Origin: Xestospongia bergquistia | Taxonomy: Eukaryota; Porifera; Demospongiae; Haplosclerida; Petrosiidae | Assembly: GCA_963965975.1 (NCBI GenBank) | Contig: OZ014412.1 | Coordinates: 6,016,501-6,080,500, forward strand | DNA: 64,000 nt | Reading direction: 5' to 3' | Shown: positions 46,553 through 58,794 of the stretch, piece after piece | How the letters are laid out: every line of letters starts with the position of its first letter | How positions within the stretch are numbered: the first letter of the stretch is position 1 | Made by a program: the position numbers and the translations under genes | Notes under the pieces: model-generated | What the model was told of the DNA's origin: nothing | The model's input: the letters and a program-made list of their open reading frames with translations, nothing else | The model's database searches: none

Positions 46553-47838
46553 CTAACCAATCTATTGTATCAACAAAGAAACTATTAAGTCTCGAATTAA
46601 ACTACTAACACACTATATTAACAGTTCAAAACACAGATTTCATAAAAACATATATTTTAATTATCCACTTTAATTATCATGATATAATATGTAGGAAATG
46701 ACTACATACATTACTGATAACAATTTTTTAAAATTTTTTTTAAATCAAATAATTCAACTCCTGGCAATAATATAACTTGTAGCTCTTCATATTGTCAACT
46801 ATTATTGTAATGTCAGTACCTCAATAGAAGGTACATGTACATGATATAATGTAATATAAATTCTAAGCGTATTGAAATACACTTAGAATTTATATTACAC
46901 TTACCAACTATTATGTTGTAAATGACACATTCAGATAATGAGTAATCAAAGCATTATTAATAATCCAAACAAAATGTCAAACTGTAGTTAATTCTTACTA
47001 TTGTCTCATGTATTACTACTTTAACATCTACGGTATCTGACTTTGTTAAGTTACATATTATTATTGTTAATGTGTAAAGAGTTGAGATTTGTCATAATAA
47101 ACATAATGAAAAACAAGGAAGAAAAAGAATTGGAATTCTATTAGCCGCAACTTTTCCTTACACACAAAGTTAGCTTCTGACTCTCAACTAAAATGATTTA
47201 AAATACATCATTACATACTATTATGACATCATATAAAATAATTTGATTAAAATTGTGAGTATCTTCATTTTGAAAAAGGGAGTTCTGCAAAACTGATATA
47301 ATATGTACAAAATGGCTACATATATTACTAATAATGATTTTTTTAAATCAAATAATTTAACACCTGGCAATAATATAACTTGTAGCTCTTCATGTTATCA
47401 ACTATTGTCATGTCAGTACTTCAATAGGAGGTACATACAAGTACACTACACTTCTATTTCTAGAGAATTTTAAAAGATATTTCAAAGCTAAACAAATTAT
47501 ACTTCACATCATGATCTCACTACTATACTTGTGTATACACCTGAACTGATCATTTAAAAAATCCTAAAATATATTGTCTTTATTTATCAATTAGCATCTA
47601 ATAAGTTGGAAAATTGATCTCTGCACATATTGTAAAACAATTACACTTTTGTCTAATGTTATGATGAGGGCTTTCTATCCTGTTCTTCCAATATTCATCT
47701 TATTTAGCATATTTTTAAGACTATATTCCAACTTTAACAGTGCCACTATGACTACAAAACTATCAAAATTAACAACATTTTTAAGGAAAAAGAACTTTAC
47801 TTTTACTTATATAGGGGTTTATGCATGTATATAAACAC
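46553..47838. other. Spacer with dispersed repeat blocks
   Basis: Holds second copies of the blocks at 45390 and of a CTTGTAGCTCTTCAT block (46770 and 47375). No gene seen. Confidence 0.5.
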
Positions 47839-47941
47839 TTATTCTGTTAACAAGGTCTAAATTGGCTCCTTTCTTTGTTAAAATCAAAACAACATCTTTG
47901 TGTCCCTTCTTTGCTGCTAATATAACTGGAGTACATCCCTT
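47839..47941 (-). pseudogene. Second ankyrin-repeat exon remnant (minus strand)
   Basis: Minus-strand open stretch after a TATTTAG acceptor: KGCTPVILAAKKGHKDVV, then LTKKGANLDLVNR. This is a textbook ankyrin repeat of 33 codons. The donor is unclear (AAGTGTTT). It lies about 1.3 kb upstream of the other ankyrin exon on the same strand, so both may belong to one gene. Confidence 0.65.
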
Positions 47942-48805
47942 CTAAATATATTATAATAACCTATTAATGTGTACCAAGACAACATATAATAACAGTTTGT
48001 ATATTATCAATATTAAGACATATGTATATATATTACATCACTATACTAGTAACATTACAAATTAAGACAACATTATATTAATCACAATAATCACTCATGC
48101 ACTAAATAAACCACTCTCAATAATTCTTACAATAATGACACTAATACAAATAACGCTCTGCAGTATATACATAATCATTACATCACAATAGACACAACTC
48201 ATCACAATACTATAATTATGGATAAAACATGAGTAAATAAAATGAAAACATTGCATTGAAATACACTTCAAATTTATATTATATATATATTATAACATAC
48301 TTACAAACTATTATATTGTAAATAACACATTCAGATCACAAGTAATCACATCATTATTAATATGGAAAGAAAAAGCAATTAAATTAAAAAATTGCATTGA
48401 AATACGCTTATAATTTATATTACATTATATCACACTTACAAACTATTATATTGTAAATGACACATTCAGCTCACAGGTAATCATAGCATTGTTAAATTGA
48501 GTAAATAAATAAAAATTTGCTTTAAAAATACACTTAGTATTATATCCCATTTACCATTGAATACACTTAGAATTTATCACACTTACTGGCTATTATATTA
48601 TAAATGATACATTAAGATAACAAGTAATCAGAACAATATTAATATGGAAAGAAAAAATAATTCAAACAAAATGTCACATTGTAGTTAATCCTTATTTTTG
48701 TCTCATGTATCACTACTTTAACATTTACACTATCTGACTTTGTTAAGTTACATATTAGTGTTGTTAATATGTAGAGAGCTGACAATTTGTTATAGTAAAC
48801 ATAAT
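47942..48805. other. Spacer with dispersed repeats
   Basis: Further copies of the CACATTCAGATCACAAGTAA unit (48320, 48455, 48605) and the TTTTTGTCTCATGTATCACT block (48700). No gene seen. Confidence 0.5.
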
Positions 48806-49130
48806 AAATCTAGTAGCGGTAAGTTATATATTACTATTGATGTTAGTATCTTTCTTATATCTAGTATTAAGTGATGGAGTTGTTGCTGGTATTATTATTA
48901 GTATTGTTATCTTACTAGTACTAATAATAATTGTTATCTTAACTATTGTAGTAATCTTGATATATAAAGGTCAGTACTATATAGTATAGTGAGTTATACT
49001 ATTACCACTGTATGTATGTATGTGTATCCTACTAGTGTCCAGTACTAAACAGAGTAGAGATGAGTCTAGTCCCGTGATAAAAGAGTTCTTCTCAGAAAAA
49101 ATGAAGATCTATGGTATAACTAAAGGGTAA
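48806..49130 (+). pseudogene. Class A 3' relic (stalk end, TM, tail)
   Basis: Stalk remnant 48806-48816, open TM exon 48865-48969, tail exon from 49036. The A run is six bases (49096-49101), shifting the frame so the tail ends at TAA 49128 after IYGITKG. Class A homology then stops, so NVAYSTM and VYETIN are deleted. No ectodomain. Confidence 0.75.
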
Positions 49131-50679
49131 GATCAGATAATATTATTGAATCTATTCTATAGCACGATTTTTAATAGGAATTATGTTTTTTTTAAAAAGT
49201 ATGAACAAGTTGCAAATCACAGTTGAAAAAGTTTTCAATCACATTTCCTATTTATAAATTAGTGAGATAATTGTGTATGATACTAGAAATTAAAGAGTGA
49301 ACTATTTGATTTGTCAAATGTATATTTTAATCAAATGATTCTAGAACAATGCAAGAACATGTAACCATATGTATAGTGAATGAAAGGACACAAATATAAT
49401 AATATTTAACACCATTTATTTCTATAATTAAGGGATCGTGTTATTAGCCAATAATATTAGTCAGTATTTTAAGTAGCATGATACATGTGTAAAAGTTCTT
49501 GTGATAAACATGTGTTAACTAACATATGTACTCATTTCCTCTATAAATAACATAAACTTATATAAAACAAAGAGAGGTATCTTTATAATATAATATTGTT
49601 TTAAAAGTGAAATACCATATTAAAGATGATAATATGGGATGTCAACAAAGTAATAACATTGTGTTATTCATTTGAAATATTTCTACTTATATGTACATCA
49701 ATTATAATATGGAATTGATGTGTTACTATGTTTGGTTATATTTTGACACCCTATATTGTATTTATTCTGTATTTTTGTACATCTAACAACATCCACACAA
49801 ACCTTCTTAATTATAACATGTGGTCTATTCAGTTTACATTAATTATCAAAACATATGTACTTCATTTCCTTTATAACCAACAAAATATAATATACAGTGT
49901 AGGAAAGGTGACTTTACAATATTATGTTTAAAAAATTATACATAAATGAGATGACAATGTGAAAAGTAAGCAAAGTAGAGATTTGTTGCACTACATCATT
50001 CCAATTAAAAATTCCTATACAAGTAGCAACTATTTTAGTGATAATATAACATCATATAAGTCTCATGTAGAGATTGGTATATGGGAGTTGTGTCATTAAA
50101 AAAAATCCTTACCTTGTTATGTTTACTTTTTGTTATTGTCCAGTTCACTACATGTTCATTCATTTTTAAAAGTGATTTTCATTTACTTGTTTCCAAACTT
50201 TATTCATTGATCATATTATTATGTTAAGTGATATAATAGCATAGAAAATATGAAAGTCTTATTTGACATTTTACAGTAACTAATGACACACTAAATGATA
50301 CTGTTTCCTCAAACTAAATAACCAAGATTTATCAAGGCTTATCAGGAACATGGTAGCAGCACCTACATATGTAGGAATGGTACAGAATTATTCTTTGAAA
50401 TGTATTTGCAGGAAACAATAAATATATCACTCAAAACTGATTAATGCTCAAATCTAGTCATTAATCATGTGAACATTTCATAAATTATCAACATCAGAAC
50501 ATATTGGGGATGAAGAATTCAGCTGTGCACTACATAACAGTAATTATTGCTACAAAGGATATCTCAGCAAAATATATAACCATTAACTTTAATAGCAAAT
50601 TAAGCCTACAATATACCTAAGCATTGACAAATTGACATTTACATTCAAATCCCGCCCATTTATTAGTTTCATAGTTATT
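49131..50679. other. Spacer before psiCB
   Basis: AT-rich. Dispersed CATGTGGTCTATTCAG repeat copy at about 49780-49925. No gene seen. Confidence 0.55.
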
Positions 50680-52531
50680 ATGTATGCCCTGTTGACTCTA
50701 CTTCTTTCTACTCAAGGTAATGTAATATTCTTGGTTTTCATTGCTTAAAATATTTGTAGTGTGTTCTCAAGTAATATCTTTAAACTGTCCTAATGAAGTG
50801 TGCCCTTTGGAACATACTGAATTGACATGTCATGTCAATGGAAATTGATGCAGTGGTATCACAGTGGAACTGGACTTGGAATAATAATAGCTTTAATCAG
50901 CTCAACTCACACTTTTACAACCCCAGATTTTACTGCCACTTTTATCAACTATACCAATGTGTCTGGAATGTGGACTATGTTAAGTTTTACCGCTACTACT
51001 AATAAAAATGGAACAATAGTTCAATGTCGTGATTTAACAGTTGCAAGTTTACCATCAAATTGTACAATACTAATATTAGGTATGAAATGACTTATATCAA
51101 AATATCACTAGATCTATATATCATTTTAAGATCCTCCAAGTAATGTTCCTACAGGACTGGGTTTTACAGCTCTCACAAACACTTCAGTCACTCTCTACTG
51201 GTCACCTCCTACTCTTCATCCTAACTGTATAGTTAACTACACTGTTGAGATCAGGACAACCAGTGATAATGTATTGATCAATAGTTTTAGTACTGGTAGT
51301 AATATCACCAGTATTAATGTATCTACTGGTCTCTCTTAATCAGTAGAGTATCAGTACAGAGTAGTAGGGTCTGATACTATCAATAGATTAGGACCCTATA
51401 GTCAATATACTGTGTTCACTCTGAATGGTAAGAAGTAAGCTATTATTTTAACCTCTCAAGTTTTACTAATTTTTTAGTTCTACAAGCTGTGCCACTAATC
51501 ACCTATAATATTACAAATAATACAGAGAATTACACTATTTTTATAATTTGGGAGGTATATATTACTATTTACAATAACTGAGTCTAGTTTCCTTTAGTCT
51601 CCTCCTATTTCCTCTTGTCCTCCTCTCTTGTACTATAAAGTCTATCACAACATATCAGGTTCATTAACTGCTAATATAACTACTGTTACTAACATTACAT
51701 TGACTGGAGTACTAGCTGGATATACCTACATTATAACAGTGGTACCAGTTAATATACTAGGAGATGGATACTCTAATAAGACTATAGGTTATTTAAATAT
51801 TATTATAATTTTTTTTAATGATTACTTCTTATACAGTTATCATTCCTAAAGAACCAATAAATACTAGTGTTGTAACAACTACAACTATAGTCATTACAAG
51901 TGATACATCAACTATTAGTAAGTACAAAATGGTAATCATTTTTTTACTATTAAGGTGTTTGTTTTAATTATTTGCTTAGACAGTGACAGTATGTTCACCA
52001 GTAACTACTACTGTTTATCCAAGTATGTCTTCACTACTATATAGTACAATTAGGTATATTTCTATTATAGCTAATGTAAACCAACAAACATCATACTTAT
52101 CAGGTAATTTATAAAACAAACATGTATAGTAAGATACTTTTTTATTATTTCTACAGTAGCCATAACTTCAAATGTTTGTCCAAGTAAGCTAACATTAAAA
52201 CATAATAATACAATTGTATTTCCATTATAGCTAATAAAAGACAACAAACATCATGTTTATCAGGTAATAAACAAACATGTTACATTACCAAATTATTTAC
52301 TTTACAGTGAGTATACCGGTCAGTATGTTCCTCTCTTCTCTATTAACTGCTGTTATTACTACACTTATTGTCTATCTCATTATGAGAAGGAAGAGCTACA
52401 ATAAAAACACTCCACCCACTACTACTACCCAATTAGGTCCATTATATGATGATGTTAAGTTACCAGAGACTTCAGAACAGAAAGAGATCATTGAATTACA
52501 AGGAAATACTGCTTATGGATATATTAATTAA
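50680..52531 (+). pseudogene. psiCB: mosaic receptor pseudogene, class C-like ectodomain with class B tail
   Basis: Exons: 50680-50716, 50760-51079, 51131-51427, 51478-51554, 51598-51787, 51837-51917, 51984-52022, 52071-52103, 52157-52183, 52231-52263, 52308-52531. Signal peptide MYALLTLLLSTQ; a divergent Ig (LTC, QWY, QC) with a one-base frameshift near 50845; FN3-1 with TAA replacing Gln near 51339; FN3-2 intact; stalk built from two tandem copies of an exon pair; intact class B TM and tail (LYDDVKL, NTAYGYIN). Two lesions make it a probable pseudogene. The intron after 51787 is 49 bp here against 48 in paralogues. Confidence 0.8.
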
Positions 52532-53759
52532 GAACATGTGTTAACTTTATTATGCATAATTACTAAATTCAGTCAAGTTATATGTGATTGCAGGATGTCA
52601 TAAAGAGTGAAAATACTCACTTAGAAAAGATTCACATTGGTAACAAAATAAAAAATGCAGTTAATAATTTATATATATTACTCTATTATTTCTATTGTTA
52701 AGCTAACATATTCACATCAATTTATTATCTAAAATATATTCTGTTTATTCTGTTATAAAAGTATTGTAAAATAATATGTTATATTTGTGTAATGAGTGTT
52801 ATTTTAAAAAATTGATATTAATTTGAGTATCATCCTTTTAGCAAATATAAAGTATTTCATCATAAATAAATACACCCACAGTCATCTACAGAATGTAGAT
52901 TATATACTAACCCCAATACAGGTTACTACTTAAAACTAGTGCTTCTATTTTCAATGAAATAATTGTGTTATTACATAATAATGTAGTAATTAACCCTCTC
53001 CACAACATGTTGGTGATGGTTACACTACCTGCTTTGTTACAATTAGTAATTGACTGTTATATTTAGTTCTAAAAATATTATTAAGATAATGAAAATTATT
53101 GAAAAATGTAAAGTTGATTGTCCTTACTTTGGTAATAATGAAATCACCAATGATTTTAAAAAATACAACAAAATATTACATTAAACAAATTTTTTAAAAT
53201 GGTTAATGTCTCATTAGTTTCTTTACAAATATTTCAATTTACTTTCACTTTTCCAACTATGCACATATACCTGTATCTATATAGATCCAACGACACCCAC
53301 ACATACAGTAATTATATCATGTGGTTTGTTCAGTTTATATTAACTATCATAACATATGTACTTCGTTTCCTTTATAACCAACAAAAATTACATATATAAA
53401 CATAGAGAGGTATCTTTATAATAAAAAACATTATTATATCGGTAACAACAGTGTCAGCTACAAAACTTTACAGAAAATGGTGAAAGTTAAGTACTAGCAA
53501 ATCATTATAGATAAAAGTTGTCAGCAGAAGACAAGGTTTGAAAAGACAGGAAGAACTTTAAAAAAGTCACAGAGAAGTTAGAACAAGTTTTTGTTCCAAT
53601 AAAACTACTATAGGTACAAAACAATGGAATTTTTATTAAAATATTTAATTTTGAAGTTACAGTAAATTTTACTCACCTTGATGCATACAAAGAAAATAAT
53701 ATAATTGATGAGAGTAATGAATAACTAATCTTTCATAGTAGAACCAGAGCACATACATG

Positions 53760-53822
<63 letters not shown>

Positions 53823-55246
53823 CATCTGTTGGCTAACACCATACAATACATTTAGCAGCCAGATTGCTTCACTTGATGAGAACTATGAACTTAGTAGATC
53901 ATTCAGCAGTATTATGCTTATTTTACATTGTGGACCAAACATTTATTGTGTGTCTAATGAAAGGAGATCTAACTGAACAAAAGTAATATAGAAACAAATG
54001 TATTGATGAAAGAAAAACATTAAGCAATAACTACTTTTGTACATCTGTTTAAACATTTCTAGTTACCATATTATTCAGTACTTTATCTTCATTGACAAAA
54101 TTTATATTTAAAGTTATAATTATAACAAAAAATATTTAGTGATGGAAGTAACTAACTACATGTAAGAAGTAGTAAATAATATTTTTTATAGGAGCAAATA
54201 TAACTAAAATTAATTGTAAGTGTAACTACTAAGAGTAATTGTATACATAAGAGGCCAAAATAATGAATACTATAACTATATTCTATACATTTTAGTAAGT
54301 TCTCATGCAGTGCCAACATGGTAATTCTAAACAAACTCACATCACTACAGAAAAAGTAGCAAAAGAGTTCTACACTTTAATTCTTTTTATTTGGTCAGTG
54401 TATTTGGCTCACATTTTAAGTTTATTAACACAGACTAAAAGACACAAACGGTTCACTTATTGACACAAACACAATAATGATTAATAGTATTTGTGATAAA
54501 CTAAACTCATTCCTTCAGCTTTAGTTTGCCACACCTTTTGTGTGGCAATAAATTCATTATGGAACTCTATTCTTTGTTAGCCTGACTTTATAGGATAATA
54601 TTCAATATAATTAATTCAAAAACACAGAACTGCTCAAAATTGTGTACATTTACTATAATATATTATATTGCAATATTGTACATGAAAGTTTCAAAGAGTA
54701 TAATTTAAAAATGGAATATGAAAGTGATGTAAGACACTTTTAGATAATGATGCAGATATTGTATTCACTAAGACTTTTGAAGTGGAAACAGATCCATCTG
54801 TGATATTAATAGTCAATAAAAAGAAAAGGGTTAATAATTATATTATTACTAAATGAAGATGCATATGCAATGTACTAGCCTAACTATAAATGGCTACTGC
54901 ATGCATTACAGTATTAGTTGTATATATACTGTGTATTATATATTCATAATAACAACAGTTAAATATGACAAAGAATCACTACTTGCATATATATTGTTGT
55001 TGATGATAATATCGTTTATTAAACCATTATAATAAGTATGTACTAATATTAATGTTTAGTCTATTTATGTACATAAACAGAGTAATAATAGTAAAACATA
55101 GAAGCAAACAAGAATATAAACTAATTAATACCATGAGCTACAGTGCTATATGCATATATATGAGATATAGTGGGAGATTAGTACCAATTAAATGTATACA
55201 AGACTCCTACTCATCTGGGTAATAAAAGAACATATAACAATGTTCT
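52532..55246. other. Spacer between psiCB and psiB3
   Basis: AT-rich. Dispersed CATGTGGTTTGTTCAG repeat at about 53280-53400; (AC)n(AT)n run at 53765-53819; a short perfect hairpin at about 54528-54546 (CCACACC...TGTGTGG type). No gene seen. Confidence 0.55.
53765..53819. repeat. (AC)n(AT)n compound microsatellite
   Basis: About 13 AC units followed by about 13 AT units. Confidence 0.95.
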
Positions 55247-57212
55247 TTAATTAATATATCCATAAGCAGTATTTCCTTGTAATTCAATGATCTCTTTCTG
55301 TTCTGAAGTCTCTGGTAACTTAACATCATCATATATCAGACCTAATTGGGTAGTAGTAGTGGGTGGAGTGTCTTTATTGTAGTTCCTCTTCCTTATAATA
55401 AGATAAAAAATATATGCACTAATAACAGCAGTTAATAGAGAAGACAAGATGATACTGACTGGAATACCAAATGTGAACAATAATAAACAATAAAATAATG
55501 ATGTCATATATTTAATATACCTGTACATGATGTAGTATCAGTTGCTAACACAAAAGTACTATCTATTAATGAAGTCACAGTACACTGTGTATATGTTGAT
55601 GATGTAGTACTTAATGGATGTAAAATGAGAACATCTAAAACAAATGAGTGAATTTAATAATGAAATAATTAATACAATAACTCAATAATATATATGAACT
55701 AGTATTTCACACAATGTATCAATATTAAAAGACTCAGTATTTAAGACTTGATATGACTCCATATGTTAGCAATGTAAATTAGGGAATAAAATGTTAATAA
55801 TATGTTTATTTTTGTGCTAAGTAGTTAATAACATAGTATACTATTGGTAGTATAATACTTACTGACCTGTTAATGAAATATCAGTAGTTATTAATGAATC
55901 TAAAAAATATATAATTAGTAGAGAAAGTAATTTTTGCAGATTGTTTATAGTGACTACAGTAAAAATACACATATTATCTTCAACATTGTTCTCTTAACCT
56001 GCTTCTACTAGCCAATCTAAGTAATAGTCCTTCTTAAAACATAGTAATATAATTACATCGTGTACTCCAACATCAAATTAGTAACACATTATTAAATAGT
56101 TCTATTAATTCACTTACTAGGTAGAATAAATTGATGATATATATGTGTATGTTCCTAAATTAATAATTTAAAACCAGAGTTACTAATAACAATTTACCTG
56201 TAGCCATAATACTAGTGAAAGATCCTGTTACTAGTTTATTAACAGCTGGTACACTGATGATATAAGTATGTCCTAGTTGTGATCCATTAAATATGATACT
56301 TGTATTGTTAGTTGCTAATGACATAGACTTGTTACTGATATTATGTATTACTGAATAGTACTCAACTGATGGATATGATGTATTGTCAATATGCTAATAA
56401 TGAAATATAATAGTTAATATAATGAAATATAAATGAACCATACATTCCACAATATTGTCTAAATTTGTGACGCTGACTCTAAATCCTTTCACCAAAGGAG
56501 GAACTATGAATATTATGATTAAGAAAATATAATAAGTTATGACAAATTACATACCATTCCATATAACCTTTAAAGTAAGACTTATATTTCCACTTCTATT
56601 ACCACTATATTTCCCATTACATAAAACACATAGACAAAACCAAGAGATCTATTATCTATCAGTAGTGATGTAATGTTATCAGTTGTATACAGTACTTTTG
56701 TAGTATTAATATCAATTATATAATTTGTAATACAGATAGCATTCTGTTGTGGTAGTGACCAAGTTAGTAAAAGGGAATGTGTATTGATTGCTCTGAATTC
56801 AAGATCTAATGGAGACCTAGGAACATCTGTGGCCATAGACTACATTATTGTCATCAGATTATTTGTACCTTACCTCTAACAGTGACTGTAGCTGTGACTG
56901 GTTGACTCACTACATCAGAACAATTAATCCTCTTACCATTGTCTGATGGAGTTACTGGTGTATTCAATATAGCTTGACTACATACTGTTGACTGATTTCC
57001 ATTAACAAATATTAATATGAAACTTTGAAATAAAATAGGATAAGGAACCAATTTAGTAATGTCAGTGATGTTTGTAAATATTACTGCACTGACTTTACTA
57101 TCAGTGGGATCAGACCATTTAAGAAATCCAGTACCAACTGTTTTACAAGTGAAGATTAGTTCATCTCCTGGACATAACAGACCAGTATGTGGTACAGTTT
57201 GTTCTAAAATGA
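55247..57212 (-). pseudogene. psiB3: inverted class B receptor, headless, two frameshifts
   Basis: Minus-strand exons in order: 57212-56874 (Ig, open, 113 codons: LLCPGDELIFTC, FLKW, RINC), 56826-56555 (FN3-1, one base short), 56503-56444 (FN3-2 first half, 60 nt against the usual 77), 56393-56198, 55899-55867, 55634-55521 (stalk), 55458-55247 (TM and tail). The tail is intact: IYDDVKL, NTAYGYIN. There is no signal exon, because homology breaks at about 57290, where a + strand fragment begins. The usual acceptor of the last exon is lost (CACATTTG), but an AG three codons in (ATTCCAG) would keep frame. Confidence 0.75.
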
Positions 57213-57291
57213 CTAAAGAGGAATTCTTGGAATTAATATGCTAACTGTAATAATGATGATACTTTTTGACTCAGTAAACATTAAGCAAGAT

Positions 57292-57902
57292 ATCAGCAGT
57301 AGTACTTAATAACAGTCAAATCCAACTCACTTGGTCTTCATTACCTGATCACTCTATCTGTATTTTTAAATACACTATCAGAGCTACCAGTGATACTATA
57401 GAAGATAAAACAGCTAATACCAGTGGAAACATGACAATATTTACAATAATGGAGTTATCATCAGGAAATGTGTATAACTTTAGTGTTGCTGGAATAGATA
57501 AGAAAGATATCATTGGATTATTTAGTAAACCTGTGATAATTGATTTATCAAGTAAGTAAGTTGGCTGTATAATTTAATTTGTATAGTTCCAGATCAAGTT
57601 ATAAACCTTCAACATAACATTACTTACATTGGATCTAACAACATTGATATCACTGTGTACTGGAATGTAAGTTATGTTTGTTATATCAATTATTATTGGT
57701 TTATTTTCTCTAGTCACCATTGACCTCATTATATTGTCCTAATATAAAACATTATAATATCTATCATAATACCTCCTCTATTATATCACATGATATAACA
57801 ATACTGACTTATTATTTGATGTTCCTATTGGCCACACATAGTTTATTAGTGTATCTTATGAGAATATAGTTGGAAAAGGAGACAGCAATACCATATATGG
57901 TA
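57292..57902 (+). pseudogene. psiB4: class B FN3 fragment
   Basis: Starts inside FN3-1 at the ISAVVLNNSQIQLTW codons without Ig or signal exon. FN3-1 is open to 57551; the first FN3-2 exon is 57589-57668; the second (57715 on) is frameshifted near 57820. It ends at the exon 5 donor, and no stalk, TM or tail follows. Closest to B1/BA. It abuts the inverted psiB3 head to head. Confidence 0.75.
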
Positions 57903-58572
57903 ATGTGTAAGTGCAACAATATCCACACACAGAGAGAAATTATAACATGTGGTCTTTCAGTTTAAATTAACTATTATAACATATGTACTTCAAATTACTT
58001 TATAATTATAAAAAGGTAATATGACTTTATAATATAACTAGTACATATATAATATATATATATATATATATATCTGTATCTATATAGATGCCACACACAG
58101 AGTAATTATAACATGTGGTCTGTTCAGTTTACATTAACATATGTACTTCATTTCCTTTATGACAAAGAAAGGTAACTTTATAATATTACTAGCACATATA
58201 TAATATTTCCTTTATAACCAAAAAATGTACAGTTATGAAAACAAAGAGGTATCTGTGTACATAATTAGTAGCTTATATTTCATCATTATCAAGTATGACT
58301 ATATCAACATTATAGGTGACATTTACATTAAGCACTGACTATAGATCTGGCAGGAAATGATGCATGGCTGTGTATAGTTAATGTTTAGGAAGTGTCTACA
58401 GGTCTGGCAGGAAATGATACATTGCTATGTACAGTTAAATTAGGAAGTGCCTATAGGTGACAGGAAACAGGAAGTGATGCATTGCTGTGTTTTAGACAAT
58501 GTCTTTACTCTGGACAGTGAGGATGAAATAAGTATAAGTTTCTCAATATTTCGTATATACTTTATTGATTAG
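57903..58572. other. Spacer with two dispersed repeats and tandem units
   Basis: Two adjacent copies of the CATGTGGTC repeat (57920-58030 and 58085-58200) separated by an (AT)n run (58040-58072), then three units of the GGAAATGATACATTG tandem repeat (58310-58505). Confidence 0.65.
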
Positions 58573-58637
58573 TTCTGTAGTCTGTATCACTTATAATATT
58601 ACAAAGAATATAGAGAACTATTGTTATGATTTGGGAG
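58573..58637 (+). pseudogene. Relic FN3-2 first exon in the C4 5' flank
   Basis: Shortened copy of class C exon 4 with the Trp codon kept, in the same position ahead of the promoter as at C1, psiC2 and C3. Confidence 0.65.
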
Positions 58638-58698
58638 GTGTACATTGTTTATTTAGTAAATTAGTTACTAAATAGACATTACACTAATAATATATAAA

Positions 58699-58708
58699 CT
58701 CAACCCAC
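58699..58708 (+). promoter_or_regulatory. CTCAACCCAC motif upstream of C4
   Basis: Exact motif after TATATAAA, 87 bp before the start codon, the same spacing as in C1. Confidence 0.55.
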
Positions 58709-58794
58709 AAAGACACCACCTTCATAAATAAGTCTATTCATTATATTACAATATCATAAGTTAATGATCCATTTAGTCTACCAACATAGTCAAA

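Noticed and set aside
47649-47834. 61-codon ORF on the + strand
   Set aside because: No recognisable feature, no paralogue, and it lies beside a minus-strand ankyrin exon.
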